Assembly: GCA_028716305.1 (NCBI GenBank)
Contig: JAQUQA010000006.1
Location: 1 to 15,654 of the forward strand
Direction: 5' to 3'
DNA from: Candidatus Omnitrophota bacterium
GTDB lineage: Bacteria; Omnitrophota; Gorgyraeia; Gygaellales; Profunditerraquicolaceae
Length of the DNA stretch: 15,654 bases
The stretch's first letter is position 1, and the number at the start of each line of letters is the position of its first letter. Shown here piece after piece: positions 7,263-14,020 of the stretch. The notes below the pieces were generated by a model. It saw only the letters and a program-made list of their open reading frames with translations. It searched no databases and was not told where the DNA came from. The translations under genes and the position numbers were made by a program.

Positions 7263-7780
7263 TGATAGAAGTCCATGTGATCCTGGTGTTGATGATTATC
7301 GGAGCGATAGCGGCTATAGAAATAGAGGATATGCTTTCCAGCGTTATCGCCATGGGGGCGGTGGGTATCGGACTGTCCCTGCAGTTTTTGCTGCTGCGCG
7401 CCCCGGACCTGGCAATTACCCAGCTGGTCGTGGAGATCTTGAGTTTGATCATTTTGATCAAGGCCACGGTCGGGGCAAAGATGCCCGAGGAAAAGTTTAA
7501 GGCCAGGATAGGGTATTTGATCTTCGCGCTGCTTTTTGCCGCGGCGTTCCTTTTCTTCAGCGAGCAGGCCTTAAGAGAGCTGCCCGGTTTCGGAAGCCCG
7601 CTGATGAAGATGGGTTCGGAGTATCTCGCCGAGGGCTTAAAAAAGACCGGGGCGGCAAACATGGTTTCGGCAATCATCCTTGATTTCCGCGGCTACGACA
7701 CGCTGGGAGAGGCCACGGTACTTTTTACCTCGGTAATCGGGGTGCTGGCAGTTTTAAGAATAATGAGGAAACGCGCATGA
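7262..7780 (+). CDS. Fused MbhD-MbhE subunit (MnhA C-terminal domain-like)
   Basis: This 172-aa membrane protein corresponds to the C-terminal part of MrpA/MnhA, which archaeal Mbh encodes as two genes, mbhD and mbhE. The N-terminal half (residues 1-80) contains LLRAPDLAITQLVVEILSL, the DUF4040/MbhD-type motif (APD.A.T...VE). The C-terminal half contains NMVSAIILDFRGYDTLGEAT, the MbhE/MnhA motif (N.V..I..D.RG.DT.GE). It starts in a TAATG overlap with the preceding antiporter gene and ends in an ATGA overlap with the MnhB homologue, so stoichiometric synthesis with the rest of the module is likely. Confidence 0.9.
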   Translation: MIEVHVILVLMIIGAIAAIEIEDMLSSVIAMGAVGIGLSLQFLLLRAPDLAITQLVVEILSLIILIKATVGAKMPEEKFKARIGYLIFALLFAAAFLFFSEQALRELPGFGSPLMKMGSEYLAEGLKKTGAANMVSAIILDFRGYDTLGEATVLFTSVIGVLAVLRIMRKRA

Positions 7781-8238
7781 AAGAAAGCGGGATGTCTTTG
7801 ATCGTCAAGCGTATCACCAGGATCACCGTCAGCCTGATTTTTATGTTCGGGGTCTATATCCTGTTGCACGGGCATCTTACCCCCGGAGGGGGATTTGCCG
7901 GCGGCGTGATCATCGCCCTTTCCTTTATCCACCTGGTATTGGCCTTCGGTAAAGAAACCGCGTTCAAACGACTGGACCAGGTAGGTGCCTCTATCGCGGA
8001 AAGTTTCGGGGGATTGATGTTTCTGGGGATCGCCCTTTTGGGCGTATTTGCCGGGAAGGAGTTCTTCTTGAACGTCCTGCCTAAGGGCACCCCTTTTGAC
8101 CTGTTCAGTTCAGGTATCATTATCCTTTGTAATATCGCCATTTTTATCAAGGTTGGGGCGGGCCTCTTCGCGATATTTGTCGCCCTGGCGATCATGCGCA
8201 TACCGGTTGATGATCCGGGGCGGGAGGATGGCCGATGA
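7777..8238 (+). CDS. mnhB: MnhB/MbhF subunit of the Na+/H+ antiporter module
   Basis: This 153-aa membrane protein has about four helices. The family signature is clear near the N-terminus: FMFGVYILLHGHLTPGGGFAGG (residues 23-44), matching the GHLTPGGGFxGG motif of MrpB. It forms part of the Mrp-derived ion-translocation module that couples the hydrogenase to Na+ or H+ movement. Both ends overlap neighbours by ATGA (7777 with the fused MbhDE gene, 8235 with MnhC). An internal ATG at residue 6 (MSLIVK) could be an alternative start, but the overlap favours the first. Confidence 0.93.
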   Translation: MKESGMSLIVKRITRITVSLIFMFGVYILLHGHLTPGGGFAGGVIIALSFIHLVLAFGKETAFKRLDQVGASIAESFGGLMFLGIALLGVFAGKEFFLNVLPKGTPFDLFSSGIIILCNIAIFIKVGAGLFAIFVALAIMRIPVDDPGREDGR

Positions 8239-8573
8239 GCCTGTATATTCTATGTTTTATCCTATTTTTACTGGGGTTCTACTGCCTGCTGGTCAAACAA
8301 AACCTGATCAAGAAGATCATCGGGTTCGGGATCATGGAATACGCGATAAACCTGTTCTTCATCCTCCTGGGTTACCGCTGGGAGGGGGAGGCCCCGATAT
8401 TGGATAAGCATCAGGTAATCGTGAATTTTGTCGATCCTCTGCCTCAGGCCATGATCCTGACGTCGATTGTCATCGGATTGGGAGTTACCGCCTTGATGGT
8501 AGCGATAGTCATCAGGATTTACGAGAAACACAAGAGCTTCGATATTAATGAAATACGTAAATTAAGAGGTTAG
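8235..8573 (+). CDS. mnhC: MnhC/MbhG (NuoK-like) subunit of the antiporter module
   Basis: This 112-aa protein has three transmembrane helices, the normal size for MrpC and NuoK. The diagnostic segment is VDPLPQAMILTSIVIGLGVTA (about residues 69-89), matching the DPLPQALVLTAIVI motif of MrpC. GFGIMEYAINLFFILLG in the second helix carries the conserved glutamate (E36). It starts in an ATGA overlap with MnhB and ends 3 nt before the MnhD homologue, so it is part of the same translational chain. Confidence 0.94.
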   Translation: MSLYILCFILFLLGFYCLLVKQNLIKKIIGFGIMEYAINLFFILLGYRWEGEAPILDKHQVIVNFVDPLPQAMILTSIVIGLGVTALMVAIVIRIYEKHKSFDINEIRKLRG

Positions 8574-8576
8574 GAT

Positions 8577-10052
8577 ATGGTGGTTTTTTTCGTAGTCATA
8601 CCTTTGTTGGCGGCCTTTCTCATCCCGCTGGTTTCTAAGATGCGCGAGGGGTCGGCCAGGGTCCTGGCTGTGCTTAGCGGGTCGTTGCTGTTATTACTCT
8701 CGATTGCCGGGATCTTTATGATCAAAAACGGTTCGATAGTTTATTCGCTGGGAGGATGGCGCCCGCCTTTTGGCATCTGCATGGTCTTAGACGGCCTAAG
8801 CGTCCTTTTCCTTTTGGTAATTAATCTGATCGGTTTTATTGCCTTGCTCTATTCCTGGGATTACATCAAGAGGTATTCTTCGCAAGGCCTGTATTACACC
8901 TTATTTTGCCTGATGCTTGCCGGCTTAAACGGAGTAGCGGTCAGCGGCGACTTGTTCAATTTATATGTTTTTCTGGAGATCACCTCGATTGCCAGCTACG
9001 CGCTGGTGGCTTTCGGGACCCAGGCGGAAGAACTGGAAGCCGCCTTTAAATATATGGTTTTAGGCAGTGTCGCATCGGCTTTTATCCTGTTGGCGATCGG
9101 CATACTTTTCGGCAGTGTTTCCACGCTGAATATGGCGGATATTGCCAGGTCACTGGCCGGTTCCGAATCCCGAAAACTGATCCTTTTTTGCCTGGGGTTA
9201 TTTACCATGGGTTTTTCCTTAAAGGCCGGCCTGGTGCCTTTTCACACCTGGCTGCCGGATGCCCATCCCGCGGCCCCGGCCCCGGTTTCGGCAATGCTTT
9301 CCGGAGTGGTGATCAAGGTTATCGGGATATATGCCTTGATCCGCCTGGTTTTTAATATTTTTATCTTTACCCCGGCAATCTCCCAGATTTTTATCTGGAT
9401 GGGGATCATCTCCATGAGCGTGGGGGTATTGCTGGCCATCGGGCAGTGGGATTTCAAGCGTTTGCTGGCTTACCACTCGATCAGCCAGATCGGCTATGTT
9501 ATTTTCGGGATCGGGTTGGGAACACCCTTGGGTATAATCGGAGGGTTGTTTCATCTTTTTAATCATTCGGTGTTCAAGTCGCTGCTTTTTTTGAATGCCG
9601 GCAGTCTGGAATACGCCACCGGCACCAGAAAACTCCAGGAGATCAATGGTTCGGGCCGCGCCATGCCTTTTACCAGTGTCAGTTCGCTCGTCGCCTCTTT
9701 GTCGATTGCCGGTGTGCCTCCTTTGTGCGGATTCTGGAGCAAGCTGATTATAATCATTGCCGCCTTCCAGGCCGGGAACATCATCGGAGGGATAACCTGC
9801 ATCCTGGTGGGGATGGTTACGCTGGCCTCTTTCTTAAAAGTCCAGAAATACGCCTTTAGTAAGCAGGCAGGTGATATTGTCTCGAAGATAAAAGAAGTCC
9901 CTTTGACGATGGCGGCGGCGATGTCTGTTTTGGCGCTTTTTTGCGTGTTGATCGGGCTGTTTTTCGTCCCCTTCCTGGACCAGTTGATCAGGCCGGCAAC
10001 CAACGTTTTGCTCGAGGGGGCTAATTACGTTAATTTAATCTTGGGAGGTTAA
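8577..10052 (+). CDS. mnhD: MnhD/MbhH antiporter subunit
   Basis: This 491-aa polytopic subunit is the canonical ion-translocating subunit of the Mrp/Mbh module. All family hallmarks are visible: TM5 glutamate in YVFLEITSIASYALVAFG (E134), TM7 lysine in GFSLKAGLVPFHTWLPDAHP (K216, H223), PAPVSAMLSGVVIKVIGIYA (K247), and a DFKRLLAYHSISQIGYVIFG segment. It matches MrpD/MbhH far better than the two upstream antiporter genes do. GAGGTTAGG lies directly before the ATG. The end of the gene carries GGGAGG, which probably serves as the ribosome-binding site for the next gene. Confidence 0.94.
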   Translation: MVVFFVVIPLLAAFLIPLVSKMREGSARVLAVLSGSLLLLLSIAGIFMIKNGSIVYSLGGWRPPFGICMVLDGLSVLFLLVINLIGFIALLYSWDYIKRYSSQGLYYTLFCLMLAGLNGVAVSGDLFNLYVFLEITSIASYALVAFGTQAEELEAAFKYMVLGSVASAFILLAIGILFGSVSTLNMADIARSLAGSESRKLILFCLGLFTMGFSLKAGLVPFHTWLPDAHPAAPAPVSAMLSGVVIKVIGIYALIRLVFNIFIFTPAISQIFIWMGIISMSVGVLLAIGQWDFKRLLAYHSISQIGYVIFGIGLGTPLGIIGGLFHLFNHSVFKSLLFLNAGSLEYATGTRKLQEINGSGRAMPFTSVSSLVASLSIAGVPPLCGFWSKLIIIIAAFQAGNIIGGITCILVGMVTLASFLKVQKYAFSKQAGDIVSKIKEVPLTMAAAMSVLALFCVLIGLFFVPFLDQLIRPATNVLLEGANYVNLILGG

Positions 10053-10060
10053 TTCTTTTA

Positions 10061-10564
10061 ATGCGTTATTTGCGTTCCCGGGTGGTTACTTTTTGTATTT
10101 CTTATGCCCTCTGGCTGACCCTGTCTTTTAGCGTAGACTGGCAGCACCTTTTGATAGGCCTCTTGGTTTCATTGTTCGCCGCTTTTTTGATGGGGGATAT
10201 GTTCGCGGAGCAGGCGCACAAATGGTTCAGCCCCAGGCGCTACCTCTGGTTCATGATCTATGTCTTTGTTTTTACCTGGGAGTGTTTTAAGGCCAATCTC
10301 GATGTTGCCCGCCGGGTGCTTAATCCCCACCTGCCGATTAACCCGGGGATCGTCAAGGTAAAGACGATCCTGAAGACAGAGAGCGGCCTGACCTTTCTGG
10401 CTAATTTTATCACCCTGACCCCCGGGACATTGTCCGTCGATGTCAACAGAGAAGAGGGGGTTTTATATATCCACTGGATTGACGTCAAGACCCAGGATGT
10501 GGAAGAGGCGTCGCGGATCATCGTCTCCAAGTTCGAAAGGATCTTAAAAGAGGTGCTGGAATGA
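10061..10564 (+). CDS. mnhE: MnhE/MbhA subunit of the antiporter module
   Basis: This 167-aa protein has two to three N-terminal helices followed by a soluble C-terminal domain, the normal MrpE layout. The hallmark is TLTPGTLSVDVNREEGVLYI followed by HWIDV (about residues 117-141), matching the TPGT...D.....L.VH..D motif. It begins 8 nt after the MnhD homologue, using a GGGAGG ribosome-binding site that lies at the end of that gene, and ends in an ATGA overlap with MnhF. Confidence 0.93.
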   Translation: MRYLRSRVVTFCISYALWLTLSFSVDWQHLLIGLLVSLFAAFLMGDMFAEQAHKWFSPRRYLWFMIYVFVFTWECFKANLDVARRVLNPHLPINPGIVKVKTILKTESGLTFLANFITLTPGTLSVDVNREEGVLYIHWIDVKTQDVEEASRIIVSKFERILKEVLE

Positions 10565-10899
10565 AGTTTTTGCGCTGGCTGGCCGGGATGATCTTTCTCC
10601 TGGGTTTAATTTTTATTATCTTTGGTTATCTGCGGGTAAACCTGCAGACGAAGCTGATGTTATATCTGTTGATCTGTTTTATGCTTTCACTGGTACGCGT
10701 ATTCAGGGGGCCCACCCCGGCGGACCGTTCGGTAGCCACGGATATTTTCGGGATCCTGGTGATCGGCTTCTGCGCCATCCTGGCGGTCTATACCGGTAAG
10801 GACTGGTATATGGATATTGCCATTGCCTGGGGGCTGCAGAGTTTTATCGGGGTATTGGCGCTGGCGAAGTTTCTTGAGGGGAGGAATTTTGATGACTGA
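10561..10899 (+). CDS. mnhF: MnhF/MbhB subunit of the antiporter module
   Basis: This 112-aa small membrane protein contains LVRVFRGPTPADRSVATDIFG (about residues 42-62), the characteristic RxxxGPTxxDRxxAxD motif of MrpF. It is about 20 residues longer than typical MrpF because of an additional N-terminal hydrophobic segment (MKFLRWLAGMIFLLGLIFII). The ATG at 10561 overlaps the MnhE stop, which supports this longer start. Its 3' end overlaps the start of MnhG by 8 nt. Confidence 0.92.
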   Translation: MKFLRWLAGMIFLLGLIFIIFGYLRVNLQTKLMLYLLICFMLSLVRVFRGPTPADRSVATDIFGILVIGFCAILAVYTGKDWYMDIAIAWGLQSFIGVLALAKFLEGRNFDD

Positions 10900-11245
10900 T
10901 CTTTTATCTTTGATCTTCATCGTAGTGGGAATTACTTTTGACCTTTTTGGTTCGATCGGCCTGATCCGTATGCCGGATATCTATAACCGCCTGCAGGCCT
11001 CTACCAAGTGCGTCACCCTGGGAACCTGCGGGATACTTTTCGGCGTGTTCTTGAAGTTTGGCTTTACCGCCGCCGGGGTCAAGGCGCTGGTCTGTATCAT
11101 ATTTTTACTGTTAACCGCTCCGGTTGCCGCTCACGCCCTGGCGCGCGGCGCGCACCGTTCGGGGGTCAGGCCATGCAAAGGATCGGCTTGTGACAAATAC
11201 GCCGAAGACGATACTTCGGCGGCGACAAAACCGCTAAAGGGTTAA
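10892..11245 (+). CDS. mnhG: MnhG/MbhC subunit of the antiporter module
   Basis: This 117-aa protein has three hydrophobic segments and the MrpG motif LIRMPDIYNRLQASTKCVTL (about residues 23-42). The start at 10892 is chosen because it gives the family N-terminus (MTDLLSLIFIVVGITFDLFG), has GAGGGGAGG just upstream, and overlaps the MnhF stop by 8 nt. A longer reading from 10817 would run through MnhF in another frame. The last 30 residues are a hydrophilic tail with two cysteines (KGSACDKYAEDD...) that is not part of the core family and has no function I can assign. Confidence 0.92.
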   Translation: MTDLLSLIFIVVGITFDLFGSIGLIRMPDIYNRLQASTKCVTLGTCGILFGVFLKFGFTAAGVKALVCIIFLLLTAPVAAHALARGAHRSGVRPCKGSACDKYAEDDTSAATKPLKG

Positions 11246-11249
11246 AATT

Positions 11250-11861
11250 ATGCGTTATCCGAAATTAAGGGAACTAAAGGAAGCGATTAGGGCGATCTTC
11301 AAGGGGCCCTACACCACCAGTTTCCCCAAAAAACCACATGAGCCATATGAGCGGTTTCGCGGCCGGCCGTATTTCCATGAGGAGGAATGTATCGGTTGTG
11401 CCGCCTGCGCGCAGGTCTGTCCGACGGGGGCGATCAAGTTTTCCGATCAGCTGGTGAACAACCGGGCAATCAGAAAGTTTACTATTCATTGGGATGTTTG
11501 CATCTTTTGCGGACAATGCCAGGCAAATTGCCTTACCGAAAAGGGGATCGTACTTTCCCGGGAATTTGATTTTGCCACTACCGAAAAAAGAGAAGACCTG
11601 AAGCAGGAGATGGAGAAAGAGCTCTTGCTTTGCGAATGCTGCGGCGATCTGATCGTTCCCCCGGACCAATATAGCTGGGTCGCCCAAAAACTGGGGCCGC
11701 TTTTATTCTCCAACGCGTCACTGGTCCTCTATTACCTTCGCACGCTGAAACTTGCCTCTCAAGAAAAATACCCCGCCAAAGAAGAAATGGAATTCGTCCG
11801 GAGCGACCGGATGAAGGTCCTTTGCCCGCGCTGCAGAAGAGAAGCAGTACTAAAATCATAA
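11250..11861 (+). CDS. mbhN: Polyferredoxin-like subunit with two [4Fe-4S] sites and an extra Cys pair (MbhN/EchF/NuoI-like)
   Basis: This 203-aa peripheral subunit probably accepts electrons from soluble ferredoxin and passes them to the small subunit. Two cluster motifs are visible: C47-x2-C50-x2-C53-x3-C57-P and C84-x2-C87-x2-C90-x3-C94, the second followed by Leu rather than Pro. The C-terminal third has another likely metal site, CECCGD at 128-133 and CPRC at 192-195, reminiscent of the zinc-ribbon-like tail of HycF/HyfH-type subunits. AAAGGG lies 8 nt before the ATG. It is the last recognisable hydrogenase gene; the spacing to the MFS gene is only 3 nt. Confidence 0.92.
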   Translation: MRYPKLRELKEAIRAIFKGPYTTSFPKKPHEPYERFRGRPYFHEEECIGCAACAQVCPTGAIKFSDQLVNNRAIRKFTIHWDVCIFCGQCQANCLTEKGIVLSREFDFATTEKREDLKQEMEKELLLCECCGDLIVPPDQYSWVAQKLGPLLFSNASLVLYYLRTLKLASQEKYPAKEEMEFVRSDRMKVLCPRCRREAVLKS

Positions 11862-11864
11862 AAT

Positions 11865-13064
11865 ATGTTTTCTTCGTTAAAGATAAGGAACTTCCGCCTT
11901 TACTGGAGCGGGATGTTTATTTCCCTGGTCGGCAGCTGGGTCCAGACAGTGGCCCAGAGCTGGCTGGTTTTTAGCCTGACCAATTCCACTTTTCTTTTGG
12001 GATTGGTCGGTTTTTTAAGCACCTTTCCGGTTTTCGCTCTTTCTCTTTTTGGGGGGGTGGCCGCCGACCGCATCGATAAGCGCAAGATCCTTTTAGCCAC
12101 CCAGGCGGCTTTTATGGTCCTGGCTTTTATGCTGGCGTTTTTGAACCAGACCCGGCTGATCACTCCTTTTCAGATCATGATCATCGCCTCGCTAAACGGA
12201 ATAGTCATGGCCTTTGACGGGCCTTGCCGGCAATCGGTGATCGTGGAGCTTGTCGGCAGGGAGCATCTCTTAAATGCCATCGCCCTGAATTCCGCGGCAT
12301 TCAATTCCGCCCGGATCATCGGTCCGGCTTTGGCCGGGATCCTCATCGCGAATATCGGGATGAGCGGGTGTTTTTTCTTAAACGGGGTGAGTTTCCTGGC
12401 AGTGATCGTGGCGCTGGTAATGATCAGGAGCAGCGTCGAGAATAAGGGGAAGCGGCAAAATAAACATTTCTTCAGGGAGTTGTGGGAGGGGATAGAATAC
12501 TTAAAGGATAACCGGGTCCTTTTGATGCTGATCGCGGTAGTCGGCCTGACCAGTTTTTTCGGTATGCCCTACGTGATCATGATGCCGGTTTTTGCCGAAG
12601 AGATATTAGGAGTGGGGGCCAAGGGTTTTGGAGTGCTCATGTCTTTTGTCGGGGCCGGGGCATTGATTGCCGCTCTTTCTTTGGCCAGGATGGGGAATTT
12701 CAAACATAAAGGCAGGGCGCTCTTGGTTTCGGCGGCGGTATTTTGTTTATCGCTGATGCTCTTTGCCTTATCCAGGATATTCGCCCTCTCCCTAGTGGCG
12801 CTGGTATTTGTCGGCTGGTCATCGGTAACGGCGATCAGCATTATTAACACTCTTTTGCAGACGCTGGTTCCCGATCATTTCCGGGGCAGGATCATGAGCG
12901 CCTTTATGTTTACCTTTGCCGGGGTAATGCCTTTTGGGAACCTTTTATCCGGCAGCCTGGCGCATATCTGGGGGGCGGCCAACACGTTATTTATCAACGC
13001 GGCAATTTGTTTCGTCTTTTTTGTGGTTATTCATTTCGCCTATCCGCAGATCAAGCGACTTTAA
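11865..13064 (+). CDS. MFS exporter (MFS_3 / EntS-like family)
   Basis: This 399-aa major facilitator protein has about 11-12 hydrophobic helices. GGVAADRIDKRK (residues 63-74) is the cytoplasmic motif A between TM2 and TM3. The opening FRLYWSGMFISLVGSWVQTV and the NSARIIGPALAG segment near the middle are typical of the EntS-like multidrug/siderophore exporter branch. The substrate cannot be deduced. It begins 3 nt after the ferredoxin subunit with no clear Shine-Dalgarno sequence, so it may be translated by read-through from the hydrogenase operon, although a link to hydrogen metabolism is not evident. No terminator is seen directly after it. Confidence 0.88.
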   Translation: MFSSLKIRNFRLYWSGMFISLVGSWVQTVAQSWLVFSLTNSTFLLGLVGFLSTFPVFALSLFGGVAADRIDKRKILLATQAAFMVLAFMLAFLNQTRLITPFQIMIIASLNGIVMAFDGPCRQSVIVELVGREHLLNAIALNSAAFNSARIIGPALAGILIANIGMSGCFFLNGVSFLAVIVALVMIRSSVENKGKRQNKHFFRELWEGIEYLKDNRVLLMLIAVVGLTSFFGMPYVIMMPVFAEEILGVGAKGFGVLMSFVGAGALIAALSLARMGNFKHKGRALLVSAAVFCLSLMLFALSRIFALSLVALVFVGWSSVTAISIINTLLQTLVPDHFRGRIMSAFMFTFAGVMPFGNLLSGSLAHIWGAANTLFINAAICFVFFVVIHFAYPQIKRL

Positions 13065-13107
13065 GCGGCGATGGTTATGAGGGTGAAGTTGAATGTCCCC
13101 TTGTTAC

Positions 13108-13205
13108 GAGGGACGAAAGACGAAGGACGAGGGAAGATAAAAGTCACAGGTCACAGGTCACATAGATTCGGGACCAAGGACCATGGACCAAGAACCAAGA
13201 ACGAC
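13108..13205. repeat. Three consecutive 7-nt word arrays
   Basis: The spacer after the MFS gene contains, in order, GACGAAA/GACGAAG/GACGAGG (13108-13133), GTCACAG repeated about three times (13142-13162), and GGACCAA/GGACCAT/GGACCAA/GAACCAA/GAAC (13170-13203). Each has a 7-nt period but a different word. An open frame crosses the block (13071-13319), but its translation is simply the repeat read as protein, so I do not treat it as a gene. The bases from 13065 to 13107 show nothing recognisable. Confidence 0.75.
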
Positions 13206-13213
13206 GTTAGTCT

Positions 13214-13275
13214 CGTTCGGCGTTCTGCGTTCTGCGTTCGGCGTACGCCGTTCGATGAACGCAGAACGCCGAACG
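13214..13275. repeat. 19-bp perfect inverted repeat made of CGTTCKG words
   Basis: CGTTCGGCGTTCTGCGTTC (13214-13232) is exactly complementary to GAACGCAGAACGCCGAACG (13257-13275). The 24-nt interior holds a further 12-bp palindrome, CGGCGTACGCCG (13239-13250). The left arm consists of the 7-nt words CGTTCGG, CGTTCTG, CGTTCTG and CGTTCGG, continuing the word-array style of the block before it. Transcribed, it would form a very stable hairpin, but no T-tract follows, so it is not a conventional terminator. Confidence 0.8.
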
Positions 13276-13289
13276 CTCATAGATTTTAT

Positions 13290-13317
13290 TTGATTTTTCC
13301 GCAGGAAGGAATACAAT
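13290..13317 (+). promoter_or_regulatory. Possible sigma70-type promoter for the lipoprotein gene
   Basis: TTGATT (13290-13295) and TACAAT (13312-13317) are separated by 16 nt, which would start transcription near 13324, about 24 nt before the lipoprotein ATG. The gene's strong ribosome-binding site lies inside this short leader. The match is reasonable but AT-rich sequence makes chance hits likely. Confidence 0.45.
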
Positions 13318-13347
13318 AAAAACAGAGATGAGAGGAGGTGAAAAAAC

Positions 13348-13785
13348 ATGAAGAAATACGTCTTTATCGCCCTGGCGATCATGCTGGGAACTTATTTTCT
13401 GGGATGCGGCAAGAAACAGCAGCCATTGGAAGAGATGCAGGAGCCGATGTCTATAGAGTCTTTGGGCACTCTAAGCACAGAGACAAAAACAGATTCGGAA
13501 GTTAAAGTTGTAGAAAGCAAGGCGTCCTCAGTGGATGTTTTGGCCGGGTCAAAGCTGGAGCCTTTACCGCCCTCCGGTCCTTATAAGCCGAGCGCGACCG
13601 AGATCCAAACTGCCCTGAAAAACGCCGGATTTTACAGCGGCGCGGTGGACGGCAAGATTGGGCCGATGACCAAAAAGGCAATCGAAGAATTCCAAAAGAT
13701 GAAAAACCTGCAGGTTGACGGTAAGGTAGGCCCGAAAACCTGGGAGGTGCTGGAGCAGTATCTGGCAAAACCGCAGGTACCGTAA
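13348..13785 (+). CDS. Small lipoprotein with a peptidoglycan-binding (PG_binding_1) domain
   Basis: This 145-aa exported protein has a signal peptide (KKYVFIALAIMLGTYFLGC) ending in a lipobox, with C20 as the probable lipidated residue. Residues 21-80 are a low-complexity, hydrophilic and proline-containing linker. Residues 82-139 form a PG_binding_1 fold: EIQTALKNAGFYSGAVDGKI, then GPMTKKAIEEFQ, then VDGKVGPKTWEVL, i.e. the repeated GxxDGxxGpxT..A...FQ pattern. It is likely anchored in a membrane and bound to the cell wall. No catalytic domain is present. The start is well supported by AGGAGGTG (13333-13340) seven bases before the ATG. The gene appears to be a single transcription unit. Confidence 0.85.
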   Translation: MKKYVFIALAIMLGTYFLGCGKKQQPLEEMQEPMSIESLGTLSTETKTDSEVKVVESKASSVDVLAGSKLEPLPPSGPYKPSATEIQTALKNAGFYSGAVDGKIGPMTKKAIEEFQKMKNLQVDGKVGPKTWEVLEQYLAKPQVP

Positions 13786-13810
13786 GCATTTTTGACAAAA
13801 AGCGATTGGC

Positions 13811-13839
13811 TTGAAAAAGCGCTTCGAGTGTAGTATACT
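13811..13839 (+). promoter_or_regulatory. Sigma70-type promoter of the riboswitch transcript
   Basis: TTGAAA (13811-13816) and TATACT (13834-13839) are separated by exactly 17 nt. The predicted start at about 13845-13847 coincides with the 5' arm of the riboswitch stem described next, which strengthens the call. A TTGACA at 13792 is a better -35 hexamer but has no partner at the right distance. Confidence 0.7.
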
Positions 13840-13844
13840 TTAAT

Positions 13845-14020
13845 TGCCGATAAAGGTAAACCTCTGCCACAAAGCGTGGCGGATCCGCCAGAGGAGTACG
13901 GCGGACGCCGAAAGGCGGGGGCGCAAAGCCACAGACCTAAGTTGCCGCGCAAAGCCGTGCCCGGGAAAGAGCCGGGGTGAGTTAGGCAGGCGTCGGTAAT
14001 AGGGTAGTTTGGGCTGCCGA
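13845..14020 (+). ncRNA. Cyclic-di-GMP class I (GEMM-I) riboswitch, enlarged
   Basis: The conserved core blocks are present in order. They are GGTAAACC (13855-13862), a P2 stem with a GAAA tetraloop (CGCC-GAAA-GGCG, 13906-13917), GGCGCAAAGCCAC (13920-13932; consensus GACGCAAAGCC), CCTAAG (13936-13941) as the tetraloop-receptor strand, and the closing hairpin GGTAG-TTTGGG-CTGCC followed by GA (14003-14020). The base equivalent to Vc2 G20 is G (13856), which favours c-di-GMP over cGAMP. P2 contains a 43-nt insertion and P3 a roughly 46-nt extension, so the aptamer is about twice the usual size. The assignment rests on motif recall, not a covariance search. Confidence 0.8.
13863..13905. repeat. 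43-nt palindrome-rich insertion in the riboswitch P2 arm
   Basis: Removing 13863-13905 joins CC (13861-13862) to CGCC (13906) and restores a perfect CCCGCC-GAAA-GGCGGG P2 stem directly after GGTAAA. The extra segment contains a GCCAC/GTGGC hairpin (13866-13880), the perfect palindrome TGGCGGATCCGCCA (13877-13890), and AGAGG (13890-13894), which can pair with CCTCT (13861-13865). It resembles a small mobile or REP-like palindromic element, but no second copy is seen in the window. Confidence 0.6.

Noticed and set aside
77..11861. Identity as respiratory complex I (Nuo)
   Set aside because: Both nickel-binding CxxC pairs are intact in the large subunit, MrpB-G homologues are present, and no NuoE/F/G, NuoA or NuoJ genes are seen.
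13108..13275. Possible CRISPR array
   Set aside because: Repeat units are only 7 nt and abut each other, with no unique spacers of constant length and no cas genes.
13071..13319. An 82-codon open frame on the + strand after the MFS gene
   Set aside because: Its translation follows the word repeats (runs such as RRSAF..RRTPF..RRTPN). It has no ribosome-binding site and no domain, so it is repeat DNA read as protein.
13158..13382. A 74-codon open frame on the - strand over the same repeats and the lipoprotein start
   Set aside because: It is the mirror of the repeat translation and overlaps the well-supported start of the lipoprotein gene.
13792..13797. TTGACA as the -35 box of the riboswitch promoter
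   Set aside because: It is 36 nt from the TATACT box. TTGAAA at 13811 has the correct 17-nt spacing.
13502..13952. Minus-strand open frames over the lipoprotein gene and the riboswitch
   Set aside because: They overlap a well-supported gene and a structured RNA, and show no domain or start signal.
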